Positions 19,799 to 29,295 of a DNA stretch of 64,000 bases are shown here, in pieces. The notes under the pieces were generated by a model, which was not told where the DNA came from, searched no databases, and saw only the letters and a program-made list of their open reading frames with translations. The stretch is taken from positions 1-64,000 of the forward strand of contig NZ_JWLV01000022.1 in the NCBI RefSeq assembly GCF_000808535.1, written 5' to 3'. Position numbers and translations under genes: made by a program. The stretch's first letter is position 1. Every line of letters begins with the position of its first letter. This DNA is from Vibrio sinaloensis (GTDB lineage: Bacteria; Pseudomonadota; Gammaproteobacteria; Enterobacterales; Vibrionaceae).

Positions 19799-20401
19799 AT
19801 GAAAAAGCTGTTTGCACTATTTGCAACCTTGATGCTGAGCCTTACTGCTCACGCAGCGCAATTTAAAGAAGGCGAGCATTTTAAGGTTCTTGAGCTAGAA
19901 GCATCTAAAAAGCCAACTGTGACCGAATTTTTCTCTTTCTACTGCCCTCACTGTAATACCTTTGAACCTATCATTCAGCAGTTGAAAGCGCAGTTGCCTG
20001 ACAACGCAAAGTTCCAAAAGAACCACGTTTCGTTTATGGGTGGAAACATGGGCGAGTCCATGAGCAAGGCATACGCAACTATGCTGGTGCTGAAAGTAGA
20101 AGACAAAATGACACCTGTGCTGTTTAACCGCATTCATAACATGCGCAAAGCCCCTAAAAATGACGAAGAGTTACGCCAGATTTTCCTAGATGAAGGTGTG
20201 GATGCGAAAAAATTTGACGCGGCATTTAACGGTTTTGCGGTGGACTCAATGGTTCGTCGCTTCGACAAACAGTTTAAAGATAGCGGTTTATCAGGTGTAC
20301 CCGCTGTCGTGGTGAATAACAAGTACTTGGTTCAAGCACAAAGCATCAAAACGATCGATGAATACTTTGAACTGGTTAACTACTTGCTGACACAAAAATA
20401 A
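19799..20401 (+). CDS. dsbA: Periplasmic thiol:disulfide oxidoreductase DsbA
   Basis: Introduces disulfides into exported proteins. The start at 19799, with GGAG 6 bases upstream, gives 200 residues with a signal peptide cleaved after about A19 (LMLSLTAHA). The thioredoxin-fold active site is C49-P-H-C52 in FFSFYCPHC, and the cis-proline loop is GVPAVVV near residue 164. A helical insertion lies between. Downstream of srkA and ahead of a bidirectional terminator. Confidence 0.97.
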   Translation: MKKLFALFATLMLSLTAHAAQFKEGEHFKVLELEASKKPTVTEFFSFYCPHCNTFEPIIQQLKAQLPDNAKFQKNHVSFMGGNMGESMSKAYATMLVLKVEDKMTPVLFNRIHNMRKAPKNDEELRQIFLDEGVDAKKFDAAFNGFAVDSMVRRFDKQFKDSGLSGVPAVVVNNKYLVQAQSIKTIDEYFELVNYLLTQK

Positions 20402-20408
20402 ACACACT

Positions 20409-20434
20409 AAAAAGGGAGCGTTTCGCTCCCTTTT
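20409..20434. terminator. Bidirectional terminator between dsbA and yihG
   Basis: AAAAGGGAGCG and CGCTCCCTTTT form a perfect 11-bp stem with a TTT loop. It can end both dsbA (rightward) and the acyltransferase gene (leftward). Confidence 0.85.
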
Positions 20435-21322
20435 CTATGATTGCTTGTGATAAATCTCTTTCAGTAACTCATCTTTCTCTTGCCATACATTACCCAGCCA
20501 CTGCTGGAACTGACGCTTAAACGGCTTATCTTTAAAGTAATCACCTCGAACTTGCTGATCGACAGGCAAGACATTTATCCGAACCACCACTTTCGTCATT
20601 CGCCCCATCAACATGTCTCGAAAAGGTTTATGGGTGTTTTCTGGGTAGGCGAGAGTCACATCAATAATATTCTCAAACTGATCCCCCATTGCCGCTAGCG
20701 TATAGGCGATGCCACCCGTTTTGGGTTGAAGTAGGTAATCGTAACCGGCTTTACTCTTGCGCTGCTTTTCCGGTGTAAAGCGCGTGCCTTCCACATAGTT
20801 CACCACCGTTGTGGGAGAGTATTTGAACTTTTCACATGAACGGCGCGTCGTTTCTAAGTCTTTACCCCGCATTTCCGGATGACGAATCAAGTATTCTCGC
20901 GAGTAACGACGCATAAACGGCATATCGAGCGCCCAGCAAGCCATCCCAATAAAAGGCACATACAGGAGCTGCTGTTTAAGGAAAAACTTCGGCATTGGAA
21001 TACGATCTTTAAACACGCAGCAAAGCACCACAATATCGGTCCAACTTAAATGGTTGCTAATCAGCAAGTACCAACCGTGCTTTTTCAGCTCCTCTCCACC
21101 TTCTATATCCCATTCAACTCGATTGAACATGGCCAAGATGACTGCATTAATGGATGCCCAAAGCCACATTGTCTTGTTCGCCATTTCAGTCGCTTTGGCT
21201 TTTAACAGGGCGGTGGGTAATACAATCTTAAACACAGCGATGATACAAATGATTAAAGAGCAGACAGCGGAGTTTAAAGCAACCAACACAACGTTTAGGA
21301 TAAGAGTCAGATAGGCCAACAT
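20435..21322 (-). CDS. yihG: PlsC-like acyltransferase YihG
   Basis: Membrane-bound 1-acylglycerol-3-phosphate acyltransferase-type protein of 295 residues. Two hydrophobic N-terminal segments (about 5-36) precede the catalytic NHLSWTD motif (NHxxxxD, near residue 88). The acceptor-binding block EGTRFTPEK is near 179. Matches the YihG branch, which sets phospholipid acyl composition in E. coli and lies near dsbA there too. Confidence 0.9.
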   Translation of the reverse strand: MLAYLTLILNVVLVALNSAVCSLIICIIAVFKIVLPTALLKAKATEMANKTMWLWASINAVILAMFNRVEWDIEGGEELKKHGWYLLISNHLSWTDIVVLCCVFKDRIPMPKFFLKQQLLYVPFIGMACWALDMPFMRRYSREYLIRHPEMRGKDLETTRRSCEKFKYSPTTVVNYVEGTRFTPEKQRKSKAGYDYLLQPKTGGIAYTLAAMGDQFENIIDVTLAYPENTHKPFRDMLMGRMTKVVVRINVLPVDQQVRGDYFKDKPFKRQFQQWLGNVWQEKDELLKEIYHKQS

Positions 21323-21360
21323 AGCGATTAATTGTGAGCTCCGTATGAAAGTTTAATGAG

Positions 21361-21398
21361 GTTCATATATGAACAATAAAACAGCGTGTAATTATACT
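21361..21398 (+). promoter_or_regulatory. Palindrome overlapping a promoter for the DUF2860 gene
   Basis: GTTCATATATGAAC (21361-21374) is a perfect 14-bp palindrome. A plausible promoter overlaps its right edge: -35 TGAACA (21370-21375), 17 bases, -10 TATACT (21393-21398). The layout suggests a dimeric repressor operator. The regulator is unknown. Confidence 0.4.
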
Positions 21399-21491
21399 GG
21401 TCCTCAAGCACATTGGAATCGCTGCGACTATGGTCAGATTAGTTAGGTTACTCAGGCCATACAACCAACGTTAGATCTAGGAAGAAAATCT

Positions 21492-22472
21492 ATGAAAACA
21501 ACATTATCAGTGCTTACTCTCTCGCTCTTTGCCAGCCCAGCTTTCGCCCAACTCTCGGATAGCGCGGGCTTTAGTGGAGAGCTGAGCTTTAATGTCGGAT
21601 ACACCTCTTCCACATCCAACTTTAATACGTCTGGTGATAAAACCATCGATAGCCTTGGTCATCAGCCATCAAGTGACAATGGCTTTATTGCCGCCCCCCT
21701 TGGCAATTTAGCCTATACCTTTGGCGTGCCACTTAATCAGCAATTTTACGTGGGTACGTCCCGTGAAGATTTGGCCGTAGGTACGCTAGCACTCGAAGTG
21801 GGCTACAAGCATAAGCTCGGTTCAGGTACCGTTGTCGACATCTCATACCTACCGACAATTATGTCTGGCAAGACATGGGAAGACCCTTATCTCGTCGGAG
21901 AAAAGCGCAGTACAACAGAAGAAACTGGTCATGCCTACCGACTCAAACTCAGCAATCTGTTTGGCAGCGGCTTGAGTATCGATACTGCTTATGCCAATAA
22001 AGACGTGGAAGACGAAGCGTCGGGCACGTCTCAACTTAATAGCGCTGAAGCAAATCGCCTCAGACGTGATGCCCAATCCTACTACATCAAAGGCAGTTAC
22101 CGATTCCCTCTAAGCCGAACCGCTTTTATCCAACCCTCGATGACGTTTATCAAAACCGACGCCAAGGGAGAGGCGAATTCTCTTAACTCTGTCGGCGGCG
22201 AAATTTCCTACTTCAAGATCATGAATCGTCATCAGCTCGCTCTCACGGCAGGCTACACCACTCGTTCTTATGACGAAGAAAATCCGCTGTATAACAAAAC
22301 ACGCGAGGATGGCGAGTGGAGCTTATTCGCCGCCTATGAGTACAAGCAGTTTATGGGATGGCAAAACTGGTCCTTGATTGGTCTTGCGGGTTACGGCTCT
22401 AACCAAGCCAATATAAACTTCTACGATACCCAAGAGTCATTGGTTTCCGCTGGTATAAACTACCGCTTTTAA
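21492..22472 (+). CDS. DUF2860 outer-membrane beta-barrel-like protein
   Basis: Exported protein of 326 residues with a signal peptide cleaved near residue 19 (SLFASPAFA-Q). The rest alternates short hydrophobic and polar residues as in a beta-barrel (GELSFNVGYTSS; LTAGYTTRSYD), and the last residue is Phe (INYRF), the outer-membrane sorting signal. It resembles the DUF2860 family found widely in vibrios, with no proven substrate. The AGGAAG ribosome-binding site is good. Divergent from yihG. Confidence 0.82.
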   Translation: MKTTLSVLTLSLFASPAFAQLSDSAGFSGELSFNVGYTSSTSNFNTSGDKTIDSLGHQPSSDNGFIAAPLGNLAYTFGVPLNQQFYVGTSREDLAVGTLALEVGYKHKLGSGTVVDISYLPTIMSGKTWEDPYLVGEKRSTTEETGHAYRLKLSNLFGSGLSIDTAYANKDVEDEASGTSQLNSAEANRLRRDAQSYYIKGSYRFPLSRTAFIQPSMTFIKTDAKGEANSLNSVGGEISYFKIMNRHQLALTAGYTTRSYDEENPLYNKTREDGEWSLFAAYEYKQFMGWQNWSLIGLAGYGSNQANINFYDTQESLVSAGINYRF

Positions 22473-22500
22473 CGCAAAGCTCTCTTACTCTCAGACGATC

Positions 22501-22523
22501 AAGGCTCGCATTTCGCGAGCCTT
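22501..22523. terminator. Bidirectional terminator between DUF2860 gene and comM
   Basis: AAGGCTCGC and GCGAGCCTT form a 9-bp stem around ATTTC. The comM stop codon begins 2 bases further on. Confidence 0.8.
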
Positions 22524-22524
22524 T

Positions 22525-24048
22525 CTATACAGCTTGAGCGGTTAACTGTTTGAGTAGCCTATCCATCGAACGATAACCTAACGCTTCCGCCAAATGATTA
22601 CGTTCAATGCGCTCTGCCCCCTCCAAATCAGCAATGGTGCGTGCCACCTTGATAATTCGATGATAAGCACGAATAGACAGGCCCAATCGGTGTAATGCGC
22701 TTTCCAGAAACTGGGCATCTTCTTTACGTAGTGGGCAATATCGCTCAATTTCACGACTGCCTAGCAAAGCATTCACTTTGTTTGATCGACTCAGCATTCT
22801 CTCGCGCGCCTCAATAACTCGCTGCTTCACCACTTGAGTTGTTTCACCGCGATCCCCTCCTTCCGCCAAGGTTCCTTTGGGCAAAGCGGGAATCTCTAGC
22901 GACATATCAAACCGGTCTAATAACGGCCCAGATAGGCGACTCAAATAACGCAAAATCACTTGAGGGTTCACCCGAGATTGATTGCCTTCATAGTAACCTG
23001 TCGGACTTGGGTTGAGTGCGCCGACCAATTGAAAGCGAGCAGGAAAGCGCGTTTTCCCTTGAGCTCGAGAAATAATGATTTCCCCTGATTCCAGAGGCTC
23101 ACGCAAAGAATCCAACACTTTCCGCTCAAACTCGGGCATTTCATCAAGAAACAGCAAACCATTGTGCGCCAAAGAGATCTCTCCGGGTCTCGGTACTGAC
23201 CCACCGCCCACCAATGCCGCGGTCGAGCTAGAGTGGTGTGGCGACCGAAATGGGCGCTGTTTCCAGTTGTAGGCGTTGATTTCTTGCTGCGTTAAAGAGG
23301 CAACAGAGGCCGTTTCCATCGCCTCCTCGTCGGTCATTTCGGGCAACAAATCACAAAGGCGAGAGGCAAGCATGGTTTTCCCTGTCCCCGGCGGACCAAG
23401 AAATAAGAGGTTGTGATTGCCTGCAGCAGCGATCTCTAGTGCACGCTTCCCTTGTTGCTGGCCAATAATATCTTGCAAATCGCGCTCTAGCGCGGGAGAC
23501 GACATCTTGTGTGGAGATTGGTGGAGCTGCAGTTCATTTTGGCCACACAACGCCGCGCAAACCTCCAGTAAAGTGCTGGCTGACTTATGTAGTTCTTCTC
23601 CAACTAACGCCGCTTGGTCGCCATTGCTCTGCGGAACTACCAAACAACGTTGCGCTTGATTCGCCGCCAATGCCGCAGGTAACACACCTTTTACGCGCCG
23701 CAACTCTCCCGATAACGCCAATTCACCAATAAACTCCTTATCGGCCAAATGGGTTAAGGGAATCTGCTCTGAAGCGGCAAGGATGCCCAGCGCGATCGGC
23801 AGATCAAAGCGGCCTCCCTCTTTAGGTAAATCTGCTGGGGCTAAATTGACCGTAATCCGCTTGGCTGGAAACTCAAAACGAGAGTTAATAATCGCGCTAC
23901 GCACCCGATCGCGGGATTCTTTGACGGTTGTTTCCGGTAGACCAACCAAGGTAAACCCTGGCATTCCATTACTGATGTGGACTTCAACTGTGACGCTGGG
24001 CGCTTCAACACCAACAGACGCTCGGCTATGAATGATGGCTAACCCCAT
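22525..24048 (-). CDS. comM: Branch-migration helicase ComM (YifB)
   Basis: AAA+ Mg-chelatase-like hexameric helicase that extends heteroduplex during natural transformation. Start set at 24048, giving MGLAIIHSRASVGVEAP and 507 residues; 6 further codons lie upstream in frame. A Lon-like N-terminal domain (about 1-170) precedes Walker A GPPGTGKTML (near 220), Walker B LLFLDEMPEF and the NPSPTGYY stretch. The C-terminal Mg-chelatase domain ends RSMDRLL. With dprA at 6.6 kb, this is the second transformation gene in the window. Confidence 0.95.
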   Translation of the reverse strand: MGLAIIHSRASVGVEAPSVTVEVHISNGMPGFTLVGLPETTVKESRDRVRSAIINSRFEFPAKRITVNLAPADLPKEGGRFDLPIALGILAASEQIPLTHLADKEFIGELALSGELRRVKGVLPAALAANQAQRCLVVPQSNGDQAALVGEELHKSASTLLEVCAALCGQNELQLHQSPHKMSSPALERDLQDIIGQQQGKRALEIAAAGNHNLLFLGPPGTGKTMLASRLCDLLPEMTDEEAMETASVASLTQQEINAYNWKQRPFRSPHHSSSTAALVGGGSVPRPGEISLAHNGLLFLDEMPEFERKVLDSLREPLESGEIIISRAQGKTRFPARFQLVGALNPSPTGYYEGNQSRVNPQVILRYLSRLSGPLLDRFDMSLEIPALPKGTLAEGGDRGETTQVVKQRVIEARERMLSRSNKVNALLGSREIERYCPLRKEDAQFLESALHRLGLSIRAYHRIIKVARTIADLEGAERIERNHLAEALGYRSMDRLLKQLTAQAV

Positions 24049-24163
24049 AATTGACTCACATTCCAATCCATTATTTATCTCCCTGATAGTTCGCTGAATT
24101 TGTCATCAAGGTTGTTATATAGCCTGCCCAGTTGCTGAAAGAATGTGAAAAAAGTATGAGTTT

Positions 24164-24192
24164 TTGCTTGTCATTTAACGGAATTGTATGTT
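24164..24192 (+). promoter_or_regulatory. Probable ilv operon promoter
   Basis: TTGCTT (24164-24169), a 17-base spacer and TATGTT (24187-24192) lie 60 bases before the leader peptide. Moderate match to consensus. Confidence 0.45.
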
Positions 24193-24252
24193 ACCACTAG
24201 TGACGCAAACAATTTCGTACCAGTATTGAGTACCAAAAGACTTAAAAGAACT

Positions 24253-24342
24253 ATGAATTTAAACGCCCGCTTCAACGCACTGATTCTCCTGATTATCGTG
24301 GTCATTATTGATTCCACGCGGGGGCTAGTGGGCGACAAATAA
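24253..24342 (+). CDS. ilvL: ilv operon leader peptide
   Basis: A 29-codon ORF in which residues 10-19 are almost all Leu, Ile and Val (LILLIIVVII). It lies directly before an intrinsic terminator and the ilvG gene, so ribosome stalling at these codons would control attenuation in response to all three branched-chain amino acids. The sequence differs from E. coli IlvL but the design is the same. Confidence 0.9.
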   Translation: MNLNARFNALILLIIVVIIDSTRGLVGDK

Positions 24343-24359
24343 CCACAGCATTTTAAAAA

Positions 24360-24390
24360 CCCCCGCACTGAAAAGTCCGGGGGTTTTTTT
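24360..24390 (+). terminator. ilv attenuator
   Basis: CCCCCG and CGGGGG form the lower stem and ACT/AGT the upper, with a GAAA loop and a run of seven T. It starts 18 bases after the ilvL stop codon, as expected of a transcription attenuator. Confidence 0.88.
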
Positions 24391-24527
24391 ACAACTTACG
24401 CCAGACAATTAAAATAGAGTTCATCTTGGTCAACGTCGTTCTTGACCCTGATGACAGGAAGAATGGGAGCGCACATGAAGTGCAATGCAACACAACATCG
24501 CTCAAGCGGTAAACAAGGAGGCTTACG

Positions 24528-26174
24528 ATGACAGGTGCCGAATTAGTCGTAGCCGCATTAAAACAACAAGGGATCAAAACCGTATTTGGTTATCCTGGTG
24601 GTGCCATAATGCCAATCTATGACGCCCTTTATGATGGTGGCGTCGAACACATTCTTTGCCGCCATGAACAAGGCGCTGCAATGGCTGCCATAGGAATGGC
24701 GCGAGCAACGCAAGATGTTGCCGTGTGTATGGCCACTTCTGGACCCGGCGCTACCAACCTAGTAACAGGTCTAGCCGATGCCTTTATGGACTCCATCCCC
24801 CTTGTGGCGATAACAGGTCAGGTTGCCAGCTCCCACATCGGTACCGATGCATTCCAAGAAATGGATGTGATCGGTATGTCACTCTCCTGTACCAAACACA
24901 GTTATCTTGTCACTGACATCCATGAGCTAGCACCAACCCTTGCTGAAGCGTTTGAAGTGGCAAAAACGGGGCGACCCGGTCCAGTCATTGTCGATATCGC
25001 AAAAGATGTTCAGTTAGGTCAAGCACCTGTCACTCTTCTTCCTCTTTTCACACCACCTGCAATGCCAGTTGCAAGCAACGACGATATAGCCAAAGCGCAA
25101 GCCTTATTATCGCAAAGTTCACGTCCTGTCATGTATGTTGGTGGCGGTGTTCAGCTTGGTCATGCGACTGACGCAGTGCGCGAGTTCTTGCGTTTAAATC
25201 CAATGCCATCGGTCAGTACGCTAAAAGGCTTAGGTACTATTGAACGTCACGATCCGCACTATCTCGGCATGCTAGGCATGCACGGCACTAAAGCGGCGAA
25301 CTTAGTGGTACAAGAGTGTGACCTATTGATTGCTGTGGGTGCCCGTTTCGATGACCGAGTTACGGGTAAGCTCGATACCTTTGCGCCAAACGCTAAAGTC
25401 ATCCATATCGATATCGATGCCGCAGAGATCCACAAGTTGCGCCAAGCCAATGCACCAGTACGTGGAGAGATCCCTACCGTGCTTCCTCAACTTGAATTGA
25501 CGCAAGACATCACCCCTTGGGTGAAGCACAGTGAAAGTCTGCGTAGTGACTTTAAATGGAACTACAATCACCCAGGCGAACTTATCTACGCCCCAGGCCT
25601 GCTGAATCAGCTGTCTGACATGATGCCTGACAGTTCGATCGTCTCAACCGACGTGGGTCAACACCAAATGTGGGCAGCGCAGCACATTCAACCACGCGAA
25701 CCACAAAACTTCATCACTTCAGCAGGCCTTGGCACCATGGGCTTTGGCCTTCCTGCTGCAATGGGTGCGGCAGTGGCGCGTCCTGATGACCAATCTATCC
25801 TTATTACAGGTGATGGGTCGTTTATGATGAACGTGCAGGAACTTGGGACACTTAAGCGTCGTCAAATCCCAGTGAAAATCGTTCTCCTCAATAACCAACG
25901 CCTAGGCATGGTTCGTCAATGGCAATCACTGTTCTTTGATGGACGCCACAGTGAAACGATTTTGGATGACAACCCAGATTTCGTCATGCTAGCAAAAGCT
26001 TTTGATATTCCTGGAAAAACCATCACCAAGAAAGAAGAAGTTGAGCCAGCACTGAAAGAAATGCTAGAAAGTAAGACGTCATACTTACTTCATGTTTTAA
26101 TCGATGAAGAAGAAAACGTATGGCCACTTGTACCGCCAGGTGCATCAAACAATGACATGCTGGAGAACACCTAA
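24528..26174 (+). CDS. ilvG: Acetolactate synthase II large subunit
   Basis: TPP-dependent first enzyme of valine and isoleucine synthesis, 548 residues and uninterrupted (E. coli K-12 carries a frameshift here). Catalytic glutamate E47 is in CRHEQGAAM. The TPP motif starts at GDGSFMMN in the last third and ends near LLNNQ. A strong AAGGAGG site precedes the ATG. ilvM starts one base after the stop, so the two subunits are coupled. Confidence 0.97.
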   Translation: MTGAELVVAALKQQGIKTVFGYPGGAIMPIYDALYDGGVEHILCRHEQGAAMAAIGMARATQDVAVCMATSGPGATNLVTGLADAFMDSIPLVAITGQVASSHIGTDAFQEMDVIGMSLSCTKHSYLVTDIHELAPTLAEAFEVAKTGRPGPVIVDIAKDVQLGQAPVTLLPLFTPPAMPVASNDDIAKAQALLSQSSRPVMYVGGGVQLGHATDAVREFLRLNPMPSVSTLKGLGTIERHDPHYLGMLGMHGTKAANLVVQECDLLIAVGARFDDRVTGKLDTFAPNAKVIHIDIDAAEIHKLRQANAPVRGEIPTVLPQLELTQDITPWVKHSESLRSDFKWNYNHPGELIYAPGLLNQLSDMMPDSSIVSTDVGQHQMWAAQHIQPREPQNFITSAGLGTMGFGLPAAMGAAVARPDDQSILITGDGSFMMNVQELGTLKRRQIPVKIVLLNNQRLGMVRQWQSLFFDGRHSETILDDNPDFVMLAKAFDIPGKTITKKEEVEPALKEMLESKTSYLLHVLIDEEENVWPLVPPGASNNDMLENT

Positions 26175-26175
26175 C

Positions 26176-26460
26176 ATGGAAAGATACTTAATCGACATCA
26201 AAGCTGACGATAAACCGGTACTGTTAGAGCGTGTTCTACGCGTCGTGCGTCACCGCGGATTTGTGGTGAAACAAGTGGCTGGCACTCAAAATCACGAAAG
26301 CAAGGTTGCCAGCGTTGAAATCATTGTCGACAGCGATCGCCCTATCTCATTCTTAACCAATCAAATTGAGAAGCTTTGGGATGTGCGCACTGTTGAAGTC
26401 ACGCAAATCGCTCGTGACGAACTCCCAAATAACAATCTACAACAAAAAATCTGTGCATAA
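26176..26460 (+). CDS. ilvM: Acetolactate synthase II small subunit
   Basis: Regulatory subunit of 94 residues with a single ACT-like domain (YLIDIKADDKPVLLERVLRV at the start, VASVEIIVDSD in the middle). The frame opens at 26104 inside ilvG, but the ATG at 26176 immediately follows the ilvG stop and gives the family N-terminus MERYLIDI. Confidence 0.94.
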   Translation: MERYLIDIKADDKPVLLERVLRVVRHRGFVVKQVAGTQNHESKVASVEIIVDSDRPISFLTNQIEKLWDVRTVEVTQIARDELPNNNLQQKICA

Positions 26461-26472
26461 GGAAGGCAATAA

Positions 26473-27420
26473 ATGGCTACAAAAACAGCAGACTACATTT
26501 GGTTTAATGGTGAAATGGTTCCTTGGGCGGAGGCAAATGTACACGTTTTGACTCACGCGATGCACTATGGAACGTCAGTATTCGAAGGTGTACGTTGCTA
26601 CAACACACCCAAAGGCCCAATTGTCTTCCGCCATCTAGAGCACGCAAAGCGCCTTAAAGATTCCGCAAAAATCTATCGCTTCCCAATCCCGTACACGGTT
26701 GAGGAGATCATGGAAGCAACGCGTGAAACGTTGCGTCAAAACAAACTTGAAAGCGCCTACATTCGTCCACTGGGCTTTGTTGGTAATGTCGGTCTAGGTG
26801 TATGCCCGCCAGTCGGCACTGAAATGGATCTGATCATTGCGGCTTTCCCTTGGGGTTCCTACCTAGGTGAAGAAGCACTAGAGAAAGGCGTGGACGCGAT
26901 GATCTCTAGCTGGAACCGCGCAGCGCCAAACACCATTCCTACCGCTGCAAAAGCGGGGGGTAACTACCTATCATCACTACTTGTCGGCGGTGAAGCCCGT
27001 CGTCACGGTTACGATGAGGGTATTGCGCTAAGCGTTGATGGTTACCTATCTGAAGGTGCGGGCGAAAACATCTTTGTGATTAAAGATGGTGTTATCACCA
27101 CACCACCAGCAACCAGTGCAATCCTGCCGGGTATCACTCGCGATTCCATCATGACAATCGCTCGTGATCGCGGTTATGAAGTTCGTGAAGCAAACATTGC
27201 GCGTGAAGCACTTTACCTAGCAGATGAAGTCTTTATGACCGGTACAGCAGCAGAGGTCGTTCCTGTTGCCACTATCGATAAGATTGAAGTCGGCACAGGC
27301 AAACGCGGCCCAATCACCAAAGAGCTCCAAGAAGCTTACTTCGGCCTATTCAATGGCACTACAGAAGACAAATGGGGTTGGCTCGATTACGTGTACCCAC
27401 AAGACGCAGAAAAAGCTTAA
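26473..27420 (+). CDS. ilvE: Branched-chain amino acid aminotransferase
   Basis: PLP enzyme (fold type IV) for the last step to Val, Ile and Leu; 315 residues. PLP lysine is K160 in TAAKAGGNYLSS, and the phosphate-binding loop region is LPGITRDSIM near 217. The N-terminal WFNGEMVPW is typical of the family. AAGGAAGG lies before the ATG, 12 bases after ilvM. Confidence 0.97.
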   Translation: MATKTADYIWFNGEMVPWAEANVHVLTHAMHYGTSVFEGVRCYNTPKGPIVFRHLEHAKRLKDSAKIYRFPIPYTVEEIMEATRETLRQNKLESAYIRPLGFVGNVGLGVCPPVGTEMDLIIAAFPWGSYLGEEALEKGVDAMISSWNRAAPNTIPTAAKAGGNYLSSLLVGGEARRHGYDEGIALSVDGYLSEGAGENIFVIKDGVITTPPATSAILPGITRDSIMTIARDRGYEVREANIAREALYLADEVFMTGTAAEVVPVATIDKIEVGTGKRGPITKELQEAYFGLFNGTTEDKWGWLDYVYPQDAEKA

Positions 27421-27450
27421 AAAGCACCGGCAAATATAGGAAGTAACACA

Positions 27451-29292
27451 ATGCCAAAATACAGATCAGCAACCACAACACATGGACGCAATATGGCCGG
27501 TGCGCGCGCTTTATGGCGTGCGACAGGTGTCAAAGACGAAGATTTCGGTAAGCCAATCATCGCCGTGGTGAACTCATTCACCCAGTTTGTACCAGGCCAC
27601 GTTCACCTAAAAGACATGGGCCAATTGGTTGCAGGTGAAATCGAAAAAGCTGGCGGTATCGCCAAAGAATTTAACACCATCGCCGTTGATGATGGTATCG
27701 CGATGGGCCACGGCGGCATGCTGTACTCACTGCCCTCACGTGAGCTTATCGCAGATTCGGTAGAGTACATGGTCAACGCGCACTGCGCCGATGCCATGGT
27801 ATGTATCTCTAACTGTGACAAAATCACTCCGGGAATGCTGATGGCGTCAATGCGCCTAAACATCCCAGTAATCTTTGTCTCTGGCGGTCCGATGGAAGCG
27901 GGTAAAACCAAGCTTTCTGACCAAATCATCAAGCTCGACCTTGTTGATGCGATGATCCAAGGCGCTGACCCGAAAGTCTCAGACGAGCAGAGTGAGCAAA
28001 TTGAGCGTAGTGCTTGTCCGACTTGTGGTTCATGTTCAGGCATGTTCACGGCAAACTCGATGAACTGTCTAACTGAAGCGCTAGGTCTTTCTCAGCCAGG
28101 TAATGGCTCAATGCTAGCAACGCACGCAGACCGTGAGCAGCTGTTCATCAATGCAGGTAAACGCATTGTTGAACTCACTAAACGTTACTACGAGCAAGAC
28201 GATGAATCTGCATTGCCACGCAACATCGCAACGTTTGATGCGTTTGAAAATGCGATGGCACTCGATATCGCGATGGGTGGCTCTACCAACACTATCCTTC
28301 ACCTACTTGCAGCAGCGCAAGAAGGTGACGTCGATTTCGATATGGAAGATATCGATCGCCTATCTCGCCAAGTTCCTCACCTATGTAAAGTGGCGCCATC
28401 AACCCAGAAATATCACATGGAAGACGTACACCGCGCAGGTGGTGTCATGGCGATTCTTGGTGAACTGGACCGTGCAGGCCTACTTCATAATCAAGCTCGC
28501 ACGGTACTTGGCTTGTCCATGAAAGAGCAACTTGCGAAATACGACATCATCCAAACGGAAGACGAAGACGTATTGAAGTTCTTCCGCGCAGGCCCTGCTG
28601 GTATTCGTACCACTAAAGCGTTTTCACAAGATTGTCGCTGGGACCGTCTTGATGATGACCGCGCTGAAGGTTGTATCCGTTCCATCGATAACGCGTTCTC
28701 ACAAGAAGGTGGCCTAGCGGTACTTTCAGGCAATATCGCCCTTGATGGCTGTATCGTTAAGACAGCAGGTGTTGATGAAAGCATCCACAAATTCACCGGC
28801 CCTGCGGTGGTATTTGAAAGCCAAGAAGATGCGGTTGAAGGCATCTTAGGCGGCAAAGTCAAAGCCGGTGATGTCGTGGTGATTCGTTATGAAGGCCCTA
28901 AAGGTGGTCCGGGCATGCAAGAGATGCTCTACCCAACCACTTACCTAAAATCGATGGGTCTTGGTAAAGAGTGTGCACTGCTGACTGATGGCCGTTTCTC
29001 GGGTGGTACATCAGGTCTGTCTATCGGTCACGCTTCTCCTGAAGCAGCAAACGGCGGCGCAATTGGTCTGGTAAAACAAGGCGATATTATCGCGATTGAT
29101 ATTCCTAACCGTTCAATCTCTCTAGAAGTATCTGAACAAGAGCTTGCAGAGCGCCGTGCAAAACAAGACGAGTTAGGCTGGAAACCAGTTGACCGTCAAC
29201 GTGAAGTTTCATTTGCACTAAAAGCGTACGCAAGTATGGCGACCAGTGCAGACAAAGGCGCTGTACGAGATAAATCTAAGCTAGAGGACTAG
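27451..29292 (+). CDS. ilvD: Dihydroxyacid dehydratase
   Basis: Iron-sulfur dehydratase of branched-chain amino acid synthesis; 613 residues. Cluster ligands can be seen in [12 protein letters not shown] (near 120) and [19 protein letters not shown] (near 190). The C-terminal [14 protein letters not shown] motif is intact. ilvA starts 4 bases after the stop. Confidence 0.97.
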   Translation: MPKYRSATTTHGRNMAGARALWRATGVKDEDFGKPIIAVVNSFTQFVPGHVHLKDMGQLVAGEIEKAGGIAKEFNTIAVDDGIAMGHGGMLYSLPSRELIADSVEYMVNAHCADAMVCISNCDKITPGMLMASMRLNIPVIFVSGGPMEAGKTKLSDQIIKLDLVDAMIQGADPKVSDEQSEQIERSACPTCGSCSGMFTANSMNCLTEALGLSQPGNGSMLATHADREQLFINAGKRIVELTKRYYEQDDESALPRNIATFDAFENAMALDIAMGGSTNTILHLLAAAQEGDVDFDMEDIDRLSRQVPHLCKVAPSTQKYHMEDVHRAGGVMAILGELDRAGLLHNQARTVLGLSMKEQLAKYDIIQTEDEDVLKFFRAGPAGIRTTKAFSQDCRWDRLDDDRAEGCIRSIDNAFSQEGGLAVLSGNIALDGCIVKTAGVDESIHKFTGPAVVFESQEDAVEGILGGKVKAGDVVVIRYEGPKGGPGMQEMLYPTTYLKSMGLGKECALLTDGRFSGGTSGLSIGHASPEAANGGAIGLVKQGDIIAIDIPNRSISLEVSEQELAERRAKQDELGWKPVDRQREVSFALKAYASMATSADKGAVRDKSKLED

Positions 29293-29295
29293 CTT

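Noticed and set aside
24171-24368. 65-residue minus-strand ORF over the ilv leader
   Set aside because: It is antisense to ilvL and the attenuator, which explain the sequence; no ribosome-binding site or family resemblance.
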